Origin: Candidatus Enterococcus moelleringii
GTDB taxonomy: Bacteria; Bacillota; Bacilli; Lactobacillales; Enterococcaceae
Direction of reading: 5' to 3'
NCBI RefSeq assembly: GCF_017377575.1
Contig: NZ_JAFREM010000018.1
Span: 186,001-250,000, forward strand
DNA: 64,000 bases
Shown: piece by piece, positions 54,356 through 64,000 of the stretch
Layout of the letters: every line of letters begins with the position of its first letter
Position numbering within the stretch: the stretch's first letter is position 1
Notes under the pieces: model-generated
The model's input: only the letters and a program-made list of their open reading frames with translations
Database searches by the model: none
Told to the model about the DNA's origin: nothing
Made by a program: the position numbers and the translations under genes

Positions 54356-55366
54356 TTATAGGTTAGCAAATTTTTCCAACAAGCGAATCATTTGGCAAGT
54401 AAAGCCGTATTCGTTGTCGTACCAAGCAACAGTTTTAACTAATTGGTAGTCTCCAGCAGAAGTAACTTCTGTTTGAGTTGGGTCAAAGATTGAACCTTGA
54501 GTAGTACCAATAACATCGCTAGAAACGATTTCGCGATCGTCATAGCCAAATGATGGGTTATCAACAGTATGTTTTTTGATTGCTTCGTTGACTTCATCAG
54601 CAGTAACTTTAGTTTTAAGAACAGAAACTAATTCAGTTAATGAACCATCAACAACAGGCACACGTTGTGCATGTCCTTGTAATTTGCCGTTCAATTCTGG
54701 AATAACTAAGCCGATAGCTTTAGCCGCACCAGTTGAATGAGGAATTGTGTTGTCTGCAGCTGAACGTGCAGCACGCAAGTTTCCGCCCTTAACAGGTCCG
54801 TCCAATAGCATTTGAGTTGAAGTGTACGCATGAACAGTTGTCATAGTACCAACTTCAATACCAAATTCTTCGTGCAAGAAGTAAGCCATTGGTGCCAAGC
54901 AGTTAGTTGTACATGAACCAGCTGAAATAATTTTGTCGTCTGCGTTCAAAGTGTCATCATTTACGTTGTAAACGATAGTTTTCATTTGACCAGCTGGAGC
55001 TGAGATAACTACGCGTTTCACGCCAGCGTCCAAGTGAGCTTGTGCTTTTTCTTGAGATGTATAAAAACCAGTACATTCTAAAACGATATCAACACCGTTT
55101 TCTTTTGCCCAAGGGATTTTGCTTGCATCAGGTTCTGCATAAACACGTGTTTCTTCACCGTCTACAACGATTGAATTTTCTGTTGCAGTTACAGTGCCTG
55201 GGTATGTGCCGTGAGTTGAGTCAAATTGTAATAGTTGAGCCAACATTGTAGGACTTGTTAAGTCGTTGATTGCTACAACTTCAATATCATCTGATACTTC
55301 TTTAATACGACGGAAGGCTAAACGACCGATACGTCCGAATCCATTAATACCTACTTTTACTGTCAT
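54356..55366 (-). CDS. gap: glyceraldehyde-3-phosphate dehydrogenase
   Basis: A 336-residue [21 protein letters not shown] (NAD site), active-site Cys in [12 protein letters not shown], and the substrate segment [16 protein letters not shown]. Glycolytic enzyme; codon use is strongly biased, as expected for high expression. AAAGGAGG precedes the ATG. No CggR regulator gene is adjacent. Confidence 0.97.
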   Translation of the reverse strand: MTVKVGINGFGRIGRLAFRRIKEVSDDIEVVAINDLTSPTMLAQLLQFDSTHGTYPGTVTATENSIVVDGEETRVYAEPDASKIPWAKENGVDIVLECTGFYTSQEKAQAHLDAGVKRVVISAPAGQMKTIVYNVNDDTLNADDKIISAGSCTTNCLAPMAYFLHEEFGIEVGTMTTVHAYTSTQMLLDGPVKGGNLRAARSAADNTIPHSTGAAKAIGLVIPELNGKLQGHAQRVPVVDGSLTELVSVLKTKVTADEVNEAIKKHTVDNPSFGYDDREIVSSDVIGTTQGSIFDPTQTEVTSAGDYQLVKTVAWYDNEYGFTCQMIRLLEKFANL

Positions 55367-55431
55367 AACTAAAAGTTCCTCCTTTGTATTCGAGAAATAA
55401 AGCGCAAATGCACTTATTCCTTACATGATCA

Positions 55432-55460
55432 ATTCTGCATCGGATGCAATTTTTTGTCAA
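55432..55460 (-). promoter_or_regulatory. promoter of gap with dyad
   Basis: Leftward TTGACA (55460-55455), 17-base spacer, CAGAAT (55437-55432). The dyad TGCATCGGATGCA (55436-55448) lies across the spacer and -10. Confidence 0.55.
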
Positions 55461-55643
55461 AAGATTACACTCCAATCGGAGAATCGGTCAGTTTCTCATC
55501 GAAGAATGGAAAAGGAAGCATAAAAATTTATTAGATTCCCCTCCAGTAATGGACATTAGTGGTAAATACAGCTAAAATAAGGAGACTTTGTTTGATGTGG
55601 AAATTCAGTAGTCAGAAAATAGATAAAACAAGGAGGACGAAAG

Positions 55644-56957
55644 ATGTCTATGTTTTTAGATCAGGTAACAATTGACGTCAAGGCCGGTAAAGGCGGAGAC
55701 GGTATGGTTGCCTTTCGTCGTGAAAAATATGTACCCGATGGTGGGCCGGCTGGTGGCGATGGCGGACGCGGCGGTGACGTAATCTTAGTAGTAGAAGAAG
55801 GCTTACGTACCTTAATGGACTTCCGTTTTAATCGTCGTTTTAGAGCAACTCCCGGTGAAAATGGGATGAGTAAAGGCATGCACGGCCGTGGAGCACAGGA
55901 TACGTATGTAAAAGTTCCCCCTGGCACGACGGTTCGCGATGCTGATACAGGCGTTTTAATTGGTGACTTAATTGAAAACGGCCAAGAATTACGAGTAGCT
56001 AAAGGCGGACGAGGCGGACGAGGTAATATTCGCTTTGCTTCACCAAGAAATCCGGCACCGGAAATTGCGGAAAACGGCGAACCAGGCCAAGAACGTAAAA
56101 TTGAACTAGAATTGAAAGTCTTAGCGGATGTCGGTTTAGTAGGTTTCCCATCTGTGGGTAAATCGACTATTCTATCAGTAATTTCTTCTGCTAGACCCAA
56201 AATTGGTGCGTATCACTTTACGACCTTAGTTCCTAACTTAGGAATGGTTACAACGAATGATAGCCGCAGCTTTGTAGCTGCCGATTTGCCAGGTCTGATT
56301 GAAGGAGCTTCTCAAGGTATCGGCCTAGGAACTCAATTCTTGCGTCATATCGAACGGACACGGGTTATTTTACACGTGATCGATATGAGTGGGATGGAAG
56401 GCCGTGATCCTTACGAGGATTATGTAGCCATCAACAATGAGTTAGGTTCTCACAATTTGCGTTTGCTGGAGCGTCCGCAAATTATTGTGGCCAACAAGAT
56501 GGATATGCCTGAGTCAGAAGAGAATCTGGTTAAGTTTAAAGAACAATTAGCTAAAGAAAAAGAAGACGAATTTGCTGACGATCTGCCAATTTTTGCGATT
56601 TCGGCAATCACTAAGCAAGGCATGGATAACTTATTGAGCGCGACGGCTGATTTACTGGAAACAACGCCAGAATTTCCGTTGTACGAAGAGGATATTGAAG
56701 AAGAAACGGTTCAATACGGTTACCAAAGCGAAGATCCTGGCTTTACGATTACCCGTGAACCAGATACTACTTGGGTCTTGGCTGGTGAGAAATTAGAAAA
56801 ACTATTTAAGATGACCAACTTCGATCACGACGAAACCGTAATGCGTTTTGCTCGTCAACTACGTGCAATGGGTGTCGATGAAGCATTACGTGCCCGCGGC
56901 GCCAAAGACGGCGACATCGTTCGAATTGATAAATACGAATTTGAATTTGTTGAGTAA
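55644..56957 (+). CDS. obgE: GTPase ObgE/CgtA
   Basis: A 437-residue GTPase of ribosome assembly. The glycine-rich Obg domain (about 1-158) is followed by the G domain with GFPSVGKST (G1), DLPGLIEGA (G3) and NKMD (G4), and the C-terminal OCT domain (about 355-437). AGGAGG precedes the start. Cytoplasmic, 50S-associated. Confidence 0.96.
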   Translation: MSMFLDQVTIDVKAGKGGDGMVAFRREKYVPDGGPAGGDGGRGGDVILVVEEGLRTLMDFRFNRRFRATPGENGMSKGMHGRGAQDTYVKVPPGTTVRDADTGVLIGDLIENGQELRVAKGGRGGRGNIRFASPRNPAPEIAENGEPGQERKIELELKVLADVGLVGFPSVGKSTILSVISSARPKIGAYHFTTLVPNLGMVTTNDSRSFVAADLPGLIEGASQGIGLGTQFLRHIERTRVILHVIDMSGMEGRDPYEDYVAINNELGSHNLRLLERPQIIVANKMDMPESEENLVKFKEQLAKEKEDEFADDLPIFAISAITKQGMDNLLSATADLLETTPEFPLYEEDIEEETVQYGYQSEDPGFTITREPDTTWVLAGEKLEKLFKMTNFDHDETVMRFARQLRAMGVDEALRARGAKDGDIVRIDKYEFEFVE

Positions 56958-56984
56958 TAATGTAGAAGCTTAGCGCTTCATGAT

Positions 56985-57018
56985 AATCGGAATCAGGTTC
57001 TCCTGATTCCGATTTTTT
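56985..57018 (+). terminator. terminator of obgE
   Basis: AATCGGAATCAGG pairs with CCTGATTCCGATT, then T run. Confidence 0.85.
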
Positions 57019-57157
57019 GCGTATTTTTGTTAATATCTTCTGCCAATCTAAGATAGCAGTTGACTATTTCTGTTTACATAACAAATTTATTGCCAGCATA
57101 AGGGGTGTCTAGTTCACAAAACCGCGCTTTACTGTTAAACTTAAAATAAGCATACAG

Positions 57158-57345
57158 TCTGAAAAACGTACTATTTTTTGGAAAAAATTAATACCTTAAT
57201 ATTAGGATGCCAGTTCTGCTTTTGGCAGTTTAACAGAATCAGAGCAAGAAAAAATTTTTAGTAAAAATATCAATAGTGATGTGCAGCAAAACGGTATATG
57301 GCCTGAGAAACAAAGTATTTTTGAAAAAATAGTACCTTGATACGA
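57158..57345 (+). repeat. two-unit imperfect direct repeat in a gene-free stretch
   Basis: The region 56958-57362 holds no gene beyond the obgE terminator. It carries two about 45-base related units (57158-57202 and 57303-57345), each with a dyad around a T/A run: GTACTATTTTTT then AAAAAATTAATACC, and AGTATTTTT then AAAAAATAGTACC, both followed by TTRATA. They lie before a stress-type membrane gene and may be operators. Confidence 0.5.
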
Positions 57346-57362
57346 AAAAGGAGCGGATTTTT

Positions 57363-57908
57363 ATGGAAAAACGAGTGATTATTATGAACTTTGAGCTTCC
57401 TTCACAAGCCTATGAAGCATTCTCAAAGGTAAAGAAATTGCAGGCAACTCGAGCAATCAAAGGTGAACAAATGGCTGTCGTTAACCATTCCAACGACGGA
57501 GGGCATCAATTTCAAATTGAGGACTTCTTAGACTTTACCGGCAACAATAAAAGTTCTACCGGTGGTTTAATCGGTATGATGGTGGGGATTCTAGGCGGAC
57601 CGATCGGTATTTTGCTGGGCTGGTTTACCGGCGGTATGATTGGTGCTTCCCGGGATGTAAAAGAAGTTCGTGATGCACAAGGAGTCTTTGCCTTTCTGAT
57701 TGATAAGATTAAAGAAGGCGACACTGGGTTATTGTTGATTGCAGAAGAGGATGACAATCGTCCGTTGAACCAATTAATCATGAATGAGCTGGGCGGCGAA
57801 ATCACTCGTCTGAACTATGAAGAAGTGGAAGAAGACGTGAAAAAAGCCCAAGAAATGGCTAAAGAAACCGATAATGAATCAAATGATTCTTCAAATGAAG
57901 AGAATTAA
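57363..57908 (+). CDS. DUF1269-like membrane-associated protein
   Basis: A 181-residue protein: soluble start (about 1-70), a Gly-rich hydrophobic hairpin (GGLIGMMVGILGGPIGILLG, about 72-100), soluble part and a very acidic, Asn/Ser-rich tail. The Gly-zipper hairpin and flanks match the DUF1269 group, often stress-induced in lactic acid bacteria. AGGAG precedes the ATG. Function unknown. Confidence 0.7.
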   Translation: MEKRVIIMNFELPSQAYEAFSKVKKLQATRAIKGEQMAVVNHSNDGGHQFQIEDFLDFTGNNKSSTGGLIGMMVGILGGPIGILLGWFTGGMIGASRDVKEVRDAQGVFAFLIDKIKEGDTGLLLIAEEDDNRPLNQLIMNELGGEITRLNYEEVEEDVKKAQEMAKETDNESNDSSNEEN

Positions 57909-57980
57909 GCCGATTTCTATTTGCAGAAAGGCTGACTTTCTTCTAGAATGAAGATAATTTGATAGAAAGTCAGGGAAATT

Positions 57981-58907
57981 ATGGAATTAGAATTTTTAGG
58001 TACCGGAGCAGGCGTTCCGGCCAAACATCGTAATGTCAGCAGTATTGCTTTAAAATTATTAGCAGAACGGAATGCAATTTGGTTATTTGATTGCGGCGAA
58101 GGCACCCAGATGCAGATTTTGCGCACCAGCATTCGTCCCCGTAAGATTGAAAAGATTTTTATTACTCATATGCACGGCGACCACATTTTTGGGTTGCCTG
58201 GTTTATTGAGCAGCCGTTCTTTCCAAGGCGGCGATGAAGAGCTGGAATTGTACGGGCCGCCGGGAATTGAAAAATTCGTTAAAACGGCGTTGCAGGTTTC
58301 GCAAACTCGCTTGTCTTATCCGATTCGTTACATTGAGGTAAAGGAAGGCATCATTTTCAAAGACAAACAGTTTTCAGTAGAATGCCGTTTATTGGATCAC
58401 GGAATCGACAGCTATGGCTATCGCGTAGTTGAAGCGGACCATGAAGGTACGTTGCAGGTTGAAAAGCTGGAGGCGTTAGGTATTCCGGCAGGTCCGGTTT
58501 ATGGCCAAATCAAGCAAGGAAAAACGGTCACTTTGAAGGATGGTCGAGTAATTGACGGTCAAGACTTCATCGGTCAGAAGAAACAGGGACGAATTGTCAC
58601 TATTTTCGGCGATACCCGTTATACTCCTGTCTCGATGGAATTAGCCAAGAACAGCGACGTGATGGTCCATGAAAGTACCTTCAGGAAAGATGAAGAGAAG
58701 ATGGCGCGGGCGTATTTCCATTCAACCACCAAGCAAGCAGCCAGAGTGGCTAAAAAAGCTCAGGTGAAGCAGCTGGTGCTGACGCATATTTCGGCTCGTT
58801 ACCTAACCAAAGATGCGCTTGAATTAGAAAAAGAAGCTCAGGAAATTTTTAAAGCGACTAAAATAGCAAAGGATTTCGATATTGTTGAGATTCCTTTGAA
58901 GGAGTGA
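57981..58907 (+). CDS. rnz: ribonuclease Z
   Basis: A 308-residue tRNA 3'-endonuclease of the metallo-beta-lactamase fold: [20 protein letters not shown], metal motif [29 protein letters not shown] and the late LTHISARY. Removes the 3' trailer from tRNA precursors. Its stop overlaps the next gene's start region. Confidence 0.95.
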   Translation: MELEFLGTGAGVPAKHRNVSSIALKLLAERNAIWLFDCGEGTQMQILRTSIRPRKIEKIFITHMHGDHIFGLPGLLSSRSFQGGDEELELYGPPGIEKFVKTALQVSQTRLSYPIRYIEVKEGIIFKDKQFSVECRLLDHGIDSYGYRVVEADHEGTLQVEKLEALGIPAGPVYGQIKQGKTVTLKDGRVIDGQDFIGQKKQGRIVTIFGDTRYTPVSMELAKNSDVMVHESTFRKDEEKMARAYFHSTTKQAARVAKKAQVKQLVLTHISARYLTKDALELEKEAQEIFKATKIAKDFDIVEIPLKE

Positions 58908-58912
58908 TGAGG

Positions 58913-59701
58913 ATGGATTTAACCAACAAAGTAGTTGTCGTTACCGGCGGATCAGCTGGACTAGGAGAGCAAATCTGTTACCAAGCCGCAAAACGCGGGG
59001 CAATTGTGGTAACTTGTGCTCGCCGTATTCAGTTGATTGGACAAGTAAAAGAAAAATGTATGGAATTAAGCGGCAAGGAGGCATATGCCTTTCAACTAGA
59101 CATTTCTGATCCAGACAGTGTTGATAGCGTGCTGGGAAAAATCGCTGAAGAAGTCGGCAGCGTGGATGTGTTAGTCAACAATGCAGGTTATGGCCTGTTC
59201 CAAGACTTCTTTGAGTTTGATTATGAAGCGGCCCGCAAAATGTTTGAGGTCAATGTTTTAGGAATGATTTATTTCACACAGCAGATTGCTTTAGACATGG
59301 TTTCTCGTAAAAAAGGCCATATTTTCAACGTGGCTTCAATGGCTGGGAAAATGGCGACGGCCAAGTCTACGATTTATTCAGCAACTAAATTTGCGGTCTT
59401 AGGTTTCTCTAACGCCTTGCGTTTAGAATTAAAGCCAGCAGGTGTTTATGTAACCACTATTAATCCTGGACCGATTGATACGGAATTTTTCGACAAAGCT
59501 GATCCAAGCGGCAGTTATTTAGCCAGCTTAGGCAATATTGTTTTAGAACCAGAAAAATTAGCGAAAGCAATTGTGAAACGCATGGGTGAACCAACGCGAG
59601 AAATTAACCGTCCGCGGGTAATGGAAGCCGCGTCTCGTATGTATATCCTCTTTCCACATATTGGGGATTGGTTAGCTGGAAGTATATTCAATAAAAAATA
59701 A
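58913..59701 (+). CDS. short-chain dehydrogenase/reductase
   Basis: A 262-residue classical SDR: VTGGSAGLGEQICYQAAKRG (NAD(P) site), NNAGYG, catalytic SMAGKMATAKSTIYSATKFA (Ser, Tyr, Lys) and PGPIDTEF. Resembles the YqjQ-type proteins next to rnz in other Firmicutes. Start at ATG 58913, 8 bases after AAGGAG; the frame is open slightly earlier. Substrate unknown. Confidence 0.9.
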   Translation: MDLTNKVVVVTGGSAGLGEQICYQAAKRGAIVVTCARRIQLIGQVKEKCMELSGKEAYAFQLDISDPDSVDSVLGKIAEEVGSVDVLVNNAGYGLFQDFFEFDYEAARKMFEVNVLGMIYFTQQIALDMVSRKKGHIFNVASMAGKMATAKSTIYSATKFAVLGFSNALRLELKPAGVYVTTINPGPIDTEFFDKADPSGSYLASLGNIVLEPEKLAKAIVKRMGEPTREINRPRVMEAASRMYILFPHIGDWLAGSIFNKK

Positions 59702-59707
59702 GGGTGA

Positions 59708-60148
59708 ATGGGTTTGAAAAGACAATGGAAGGTAATCCTGGGGTTTATTCTCGTTTTAATTATTGTCATCTTTGCCGTACTAAATAATCAAGAGGTGCCG
59801 GTTAATTTTGGTTTTACTAAAATTTTCAGCCCGCTGATCTTGATTATTATCGGTTCAGCTATTATTGGGGCCTTGGTGATCTTTTTGACCTCAAGCGCGA
59901 CAATGTTCCAACAAAAGCGCCAAGTAAAACAGCTGCAAAAACAAATTGAGGATTTTGAAACTAGTAATGAGGAAAAACTAGCAGAAGATAAAGCGATCTA
60001 CCAACGGGAAAAGGAAAATGAAGTGGCTGCACTGAAGGCGGACTATGAACGCCTGCTTAGCGAGAAAGATAATTATATCCAACAGCTGACAGGTGAGACG
60101 ACGGCTAAAAGTGATCCAACTAATCCCCCGTTAGACTATTACGATTAA
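59708..60148 (+). CDS. LapA-domain (DUF1049) membrane protein
   Basis: A 146-residue protein with two N-terminal TM helices (about 8-26 and 41-64) and a long charged coiled-coil tail (about 68-130), the LapA layout. Starts 6 bases after the SDR stop with GGTGA as ribosome site. Members of this group are involved in lipopolysaccharide assembly in Gram-negatives; the role in Firmicutes is unknown. Confidence 0.8.
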   Translation: MGLKRQWKVILGFILVLIIVIFAVLNNQEVPVNFGFTKIFSPLILIIIGSAIIGALVIFLTSSATMFQQKRQVKQLQKQIEDFETSNEEKLAEDKAIYQREKENEVAALKADYERLLSEKDNYIQQLTGETTAKSDPTNPPLDYYD

Positions 60149-60153
60149 ATGGA

Positions 60154-60201
60154 AGAGAATGATTCTAAATTTTTAAGGATCATTCTCTTTCATTTCTTTT
60201 T
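60154..60201 (+). terminator. terminator of the rnz-SDR-lapA unit
   Basis: AGAGAATGAT pairs with ATCATTCTCT, then a T-rich tract. A new promoter element (TATACT near 60219) follows, so recJ is transcribed separately. Confidence 0.75.
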
Positions 60202-60247
60202 TTGTCCAAGAAATTTTGCTATACTAATACGGTTGGGAAGTGATGTT

Positions 60248-62536
60248 TTGAAGAAATCAAATTTTGAATGGCACCTGAAGGAAAACGCGGCGATTCCCCA
60301 TGAATTTCTGGAAGAAATCAAGGGAATGGGACATAGCCAAACCTTTGCCAATCTTTTATGGCAGCGGGGCATTCAGACAAAAGAACAATTTGAGCGCATG
60401 ATTTATGCCACTGTGGATAATTTACATGATCCATTTTTGATGCATGACATGCAAAAAGCGGTGGAACGGATTCAAGCCGCCATTATTGAAGGTGAGTCGA
60501 TCTTAGTTTATGGCGACTATGATGCAGACGGAATCACCAGTACTTCAATTATGAAGGAAACGCTGGAAATGCTGGGGGCGGAAGTGCACTGTGTGCTGCC
60601 GAACCGGTTTATTCATGGTTACGGGCCTAACCAGGCTTTGTTTGAAGAAAAAATCAACGAAGGCATCCAATTAATTGTAACCGTGGATAATGGAGTGGCG
60701 GGTAATGAAGCCATCGCCTATGCCAACTCGCGCCAAGTGGATGTGATTGTAACCGATCACCACGAAATGCCGCCGGTTCTGCCGGATGCTTATTGTATTG
60801 TGCATCCACGTCATCCAGATGGAGAGTATCCTTTCGGTGAACTAGCTGGAGCGGGTGTAGCTTTCAAATTGGCCACCGCTTTACTGGAGGAACCGCCGTT
60901 AGAGCTTCTGGATTTGGCTTGTATTGGAACAGTAGCCGATTTAGTCTCAATGACTGGCGAAAATCGGACCATTGTTCAATTGGGCTTAGAAATCATGAAG
61001 CAAAATCAGCGGATGGGCTTGAACCATTTGCTGAAGGTCAGCGGTGTCGATGTGCAAAAACTGGATGAAGTCAGTATCGGTTTTAGTATCGGTCCTCGCT
61101 TAAATGCGATTGGTCGCTTAGGTGATCCCAATCCAGCAGTGGAGCTGATGACCACCTTTGATGATAATCTGGCTCATGAATTAGCACAAAAACTAGATGA
61201 GATTAATACCGAACGTAAAGGAATTGTCCAGCAAATCACTCAAGAAGCGATGGATATGCTGGAAGAAGATGCTCCAGTCCAGGTGTTGGCGAAAGAAGGC
61301 TGGAATCCAGGTGTACTTGGAATTGTTGCCGGAAATATTTTGAAGCAAACCGGGCATCCGGCTATCGTTTTGTCTATCAGCGAAGAGGGTGTAGCCAAAG
61401 GATCCGGTCGCAGCAGCGGCGCCTTGGACATGTACGGCATGTTAACTACGATGCGGGAGTTTTTCACCCATTTCGGCGGACATGAAGCAGCTATTGGGGT
61501 AACCTTGCCTAGTGAAAACCTGCCTGAACTGAAGCAGCAGATTGCTTTGTATATTCTGGAAAGACAAATTGATTTAATGCAAGGGGCTAGTCTGGAAATT
61601 GACGAAGAGCTTTCCTTGGCAGAAGTGAATTTGGCCTTTGCAGAAGAATTAAAACAATTAGCGCCTTTTGGAACGGATAATCCAGCACCCCATTTTCTAG
61701 TGGAGGAAACCAAGGTCGCTCAGATAAAAGCCATCGGAGCCGATCAGCAGCATGTGAAGTTCATGCTGACTAATGACAATCAACAAGTGGATGTCATTGG
61801 TTTCGGTTTTGGCGCGAAACTAGAAGAATTAAAGCAGGAAAACACTCGGTTTGTTGGTGACTTGGAAATCAATGAGTGGAACGGTCAGAAGAAGGTTCAG
61901 CTGAAGCTGCTGGATTTTGCCACAGAAGGTCTTCAAGTAATTGATCGTCGGGCGAAGCACAGCTGGAATCAGCCGCTGGAAACCGCCAGCACGCTATACT
62001 TGGCCTTCCAAGAAAAGAGCCGCGACATTTTATCTGACACCCTGAAGCACCAGGTACAAGTTTATCAAGAAGAGCACTTAGCAGAATACGCAGAGTATCG
62101 ACAACTAGTAGTGGTGGATTGTCCAAGTGATCAGGAATTGATCAAATCATTAGTAAACTACGGGAATTTCGAACGGGTGTATCTTTTCTTATACAGTGCT
62201 GATGAAGCCTATCTGAACGGGATGCCTAGTCAAGAGCAGTTTAAACAACTGTATAAGTTTTGTCTGCAGCAAAAACGACTGGACATTCGTTACAAGCTGA
62301 AAAATATCTCGAATTATTTAAGAATCTCTGAAAAATTGCTCGTCTTCATGATTCGCGTGTTTTCTGATTTAAAATTTGTTACAATAGATGACGGTGTTTT
62401 AGAAATAGTAGAGAATCCTCAAAATCAGGTGATTGAAGAGAGTCCTTACTATAAAGAACGAATGAAACAAATTGAGAGTGAAGAATTTTTACTAATGAGT
62501 GACATTCAAACTATAAGAAATTGGCTGAAAAGCTAG
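60248..62536 (+). CDS. recJ: single-stranded-DNA exonuclease RecJ
   Basis: A 762-residue DHH-family 5'-3' exonuclease. Motifs: [12 protein letters not shown] (I), VTVDNGVA (II), VTDHHE (III, DHH), [10 protein letters not shown] and the DHHA1 GGHEAAIGV. The start is TTG 60248 after GGAAG; the frame continues upstream through the previous terminator and a likely promoter, so an earlier ATG at 60149 is rejected. The C-terminal extension (about 560-760) is the Gram-positive RecJ type. Used in recombination and mismatch repair. Confidence 0.92.
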   Translation: MKKSNFEWHLKENAAIPHEFLEEIKGMGHSQTFANLLWQRGIQTKEQFERMIYATVDNLHDPFLMHDMQKAVERIQAAIIEGESILVYGDYDADGITSTSIMKETLEMLGAEVHCVLPNRFIHGYGPNQALFEEKINEGIQLIVTVDNGVAGNEAIAYANSRQVDVIVTDHHEMPPVLPDAYCIVHPRHPDGEYPFGELAGAGVAFKLATALLEEPPLELLDLACIGTVADLVSMTGENRTIVQLGLEIMKQNQRMGLNHLLKVSGVDVQKLDEVSIGFSIGPRLNAIGRLGDPNPAVELMTTFDDNLAHELAQKLDEINTERKGIVQQITQEAMDMLEEDAPVQVLAKEGWNPGVLGIVAGNILKQTGHPAIVLSISEEGVAKGSGRSSGALDMYGMLTTMREFFTHFGGHEAAIGVTLPSENLPELKQQIALYILERQIDLMQGASLEIDEELSLAEVNLAFAEELKQLAPFGTDNPAPHFLVEETKVAQIKAIGADQQHVKFMLTNDNQQVDVIGFGFGAKLEELKQENTRFVGDLEINEWNGQKKVQLKLLDFATEGLQVIDRRAKHSWNQPLETASTLYLAFQEKSRDILSDTLKHQVQVYQEEHLAEYAEYRQLVVVDCPSDQELIKSLVNYGNFERVYLFLYSADEAYLNGMPSQEQFKQLYKFCLQQKRLDIRYKLKNISNYLRISEKLLVFMIRVFSDLKFVTIDDGVLEIVENPQNQVIEESPYYKERMKQIESEEFLLMSDIQTIRNWLKS

Positions 62537-62549
62537 GAGGAAATACAAG

Positions 62550-63062
62550 ATGGATTTAAAAGATTATATTGCCAGCATTCCTGATTACCCGCAACAAGGG
62601 ATTGTCTTTCGAGACATTTCACCTTTAATGGCTGACGGAGATGCTTACCGTGAAGCAACGCGACAAATTGTTGAGTATGCCAGCAAAAAGCAAATCGACA
62701 TGGTGGTTGGACCTGAAGCCCGCGGGTTTATCGTCGGCTGTCCGGTAGCTTTTGAATTAGGTGTAGGTTTTGCGCCGGTTCGTAAACCAAACAAATTGCC
62801 AAGAGCAACACTTGATGTGGAATACGAAAAAGAATACGGTACGGATATTCTGTCAATTCACAAAGACGCAATCCAACCTGGACAACGGGTGTTAGTGACG
62901 GATGACTTGTTGGCAACTGGTGGAACCGTGAAAGCGACCATCGAATTAGTCGAACAATTAGGCGGTATCGTGGTGGGTTGTGCCTTCTTGATCGAATTGG
63001 AAGAACTTCATGGACGCGATAAAATCGAAAAATATGACATCTTAACCTTGATGGACTATTAA
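62550..63062 (+). CDS. apt: adenine phosphoribosyltransferase
   Basis: A 170-residue purine-salvage enzyme making AMP from adenine and PRPP. It has [20 protein letters not shown], the PRPP motif [13 protein letters not shown] and [18 protein letters not shown] precedes the ATG, 14 bases after recJ. A strong terminator follows. Confidence 0.96.
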   Translation: MDLKDYIASIPDYPQQGIVFRDISPLMADGDAYREATRQIVEYASKKQIDMVVGPEARGFIVGCPVAFELGVGFAPVRKPNKLPRATLDVEYEKEYGTDILSIHKDAIQPGQRVLVTDDLLATGGTVKATIELVEQLGGIVVGCAFLIELEELHGRDKIEKYDILTLMDY

Positions 63063-63075
63063 AATTCTTCAAAAC

Positions 63076-63119
63076 AAAAGGCCTTGAAAATCACAAATGC
63101 TGATTTTCAAGGCCTTTTT
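63076..63119. terminator. bidirectional terminator
   Basis: AAAAGGCCTTGAAAATC pairs with GATTTTCAAGGCCTTTTT, between apt and the convergent membrane-protein gene. Confidence 0.85.
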
Positions 63120-63120
63120 C

Positions 63121-63402
63121 TTATGCTGATTTATGGTAGTGATGGTCATAATAGTCGTAGTAATCGTATGAATCCATATAGTAAACCTCTTCAGGCGCTT
63201 CTTCTTCGTAGTAGTACTCTTCTTCGTAATAGGTGTCTTCTTGCTCGTATTGTTGGGCGTATTTCTTTTCATCCCACAGCATGTACCAAACGATGAACAA
63301 TCCAGAGAAGACGACAATCGTAGCCAATGAACCCAGCTTGCCAATCACTAATCCAACCAACAAAAATCCAATAATCAAGCCAAATCTTCTTACTGCTTTC
63401 AT
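63121..63402 (-). CDS. small SOS-regulated membrane protein, Tyr/Glu-rich tail
   Basis: A 93-residue protein with two hydrophobic segments (about 5-22 and 24-41), then WDEKKYAQQYEQ and a tail extremely rich in Tyr, Glu and Asp (EEEYYYEEEAPEEV, DSYDYYDYYDHHYH). Start at ATG 63402 with GGGGTGA; the frame runs 11 codons upstream. Its promoter has two LexA-type boxes and lexA is the next gene upstream. No family recognised; it is not a recognisable YneA (no LysM domain). Confidence 0.7.
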   Translation of the reverse strand: MKAVRRFGLIIGFLLVGLVIGKLGSLATIVVFSGLFIVWYMLWDEKKYAQQYEQEDTYYEEEYYYEEEAPEEVYYMDSYDYYDYYDHHYHKSA

Positions 63403-63428
63403 AAATAATTCACCCCTAATAAAATATG

Positions 63429-63478
63429 CGAACAAATGTTTGTATACCTATTATACGAATGTTTGTTCGATTTGTAAA
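63429..63478 (-). promoter_or_regulatory. promoter with two LexA (SOS) boxes
   Basis: Leftward TTTACA (63478-63473), 17-base spacer, TATAAT (63455-63450). CGAATGTTTGTTCG (63456-63469) fills the spacer and CGAACAAATGTTTG (63429-63442) lies across the start of transcription. Each differs at one position from the Gram-positive LexA box CGAACnnnnGTTCG. Confidence 0.8.
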
Positions 63479-63505
63479 GAAAAAAATTAACCGGAAAAAA
63501 TCCGA

Positions 63506-64000
63506 TTAATAAATGTGGCTTCGATACAATCCAACGACCTTGCCTAAAATTGAAACATTGTCTAAAATGATGGGTTCCATCTGGTCATTTTCAGGCTGAA
63601 GACGAATGTAGTCGCTCTCCCGATAAAATCTCTTGCAAGTCGCTTCATTTTCGTCAGTCATGGCAATCACGATCTCGCCGTTAACTGCAGTAGTCTGTTT
63701 TTTCACGATTACATGGTCGCCGTCGTAAATACCGGCATTAATCATACTTTCACCACGAATTGTCAGCATGAACAAGCTGCCTTCTTCACTAGCCAAGTCT
63801 GGCGGCACTGGGAAAAAGTCTGAAGCTTCTTCAACAGCCAAGATTGGTTCGCCAGCGGTAACGATCCCCAGCATCGGAATGACCTGCGGCTGAACGCCGA
63901 TTTTTTCTAGCCCGTCCAGCGTTAGTTCGATGGCCCGGGGCTTGGTTGGATCTCGCAGGATCAAGCCTTTTTTCTCTAAGCGAGCTAAGTGTCCGTGGAC
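63506..64000 (-). CDS. lexA: LexA repressor (N-terminal end outside window)
   Basis: The frame enters the window at 64000 as [20 protein letters not shown], the end of the LexA winged helix, and runs through the cleavage site Ala-Gly (VTAGEP), catalytic Ser (RGESMINAG) and Lys (ATCKRF) of the S24 peptidase domain to the stop. The first about 45 residues are missing. Represses SOS genes until RecA triggers self-cleavage. Its own promoter is not visible. Confidence 0.95.
   Translation of the reverse strand, partial: VHGHLARLEKKGLILRDPTKPRAIELTLDGLEKIGVQPQVIPMLGIVTAGEPILAVEEASDFFPVPPDLASEEGSLFMLTIRGESMINAGIYDGDHVIVKKQTTAVNGEIVIAMTDENEATCKRFYRESDYIRLQPENDQMEPIILDNVSILGKVVGLYRSHIY

Noticed and set aside
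60149-60247. Earlier ATG start for recJ
   Set aside because: The extension would cross the terminator of the previous operon and a likely promoter; TTG 60248 has a ribosome site and gives the usual RecJ start.

Overview
The window is a low-to-moderate GC Firmicute chromosome segment. It is best read as an Enterococcus-type lactic acid bacterium: RexAB instead of a Bacillus-like AddAB, an RNase PH-RdgB fusion, a T-box before pheST, a divergent fabI / FabZ-like pair with FabT-type boxes, strong AGGAGG ribosome sites, and lipoboxes of LAGC/LAAC type. The species cannot be fixed from sequence alone. There is no rRNA, CRISPR array, insertion sequence or prophage; one tRNA (Gln, CTG anticodon) is present.

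Region 1 (1-11.7 kb) is an accessory transporter island. It holds the end of an ABC-2 ATPase and its permease, a large FtsX-type permease with its ATPase, an OmpR response regulator with a short single-TM kinase, a MacAB-like three-gene exporter (adaptor, ATPase, permease), and a second ATPase-permease pair. Both MacB-type operons are preceded by an almost identical long non-coding leader carrying a terminator, direct repeats and hairpins. The set resembles peptide-antibiotic sensing and immunity loci; that function is inferred.

Region 2 (11.8-28.4 kb) is mixed accessory and stress DNA: two MarR regulators, an SRPBCC protein, an orphan hicB with a hicA remnant between two copies of a palindromic repeat, a dihydrouridine synthase, a DHFR-like reductase, an array of DinJ/YafQ toxin-antitoxin modules whose ends share a duplicated terminator block, a two-component system with a PepSY lipoprotein sharing its operator, small membrane proteins, a GH73 peptidoglycan hydrolase, AzlCD, UspA and others.

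Region 3 (28.4-64 kb) is core chromosome: nitroreductase, signal peptidase I, rexBA, pheST with T-box, trpS, a glutamine-type amino-acid ABC transporter, murI, rph-rdgB, a YfcE phosphodiesterase, a CBS protein, zinc-independent S14, mscS, ilvE, fabI, a FabZ-like protein with a changed catalytic residue, a cyclophilin lipoprotein, gapdh, obgE, rnz, an SDR, a LapA protein, recJ, apt, and lexA with an adjacent small membrane-protein gene whose promoter carries two LexA boxes.

The most interesting points are the twin leader RNAs or operators of region 1, the SOS-controlled Tyr/Glu-rich membrane protein at the right end, the FabZ-like protein with Tyr in place of the catalytic His, the toxin-antitoxin array bounded by a duplicated gene end plus terminator, and the shared ATGAA-N6-TTCAT operator of the two-component system and the PepSY lipoprotein.
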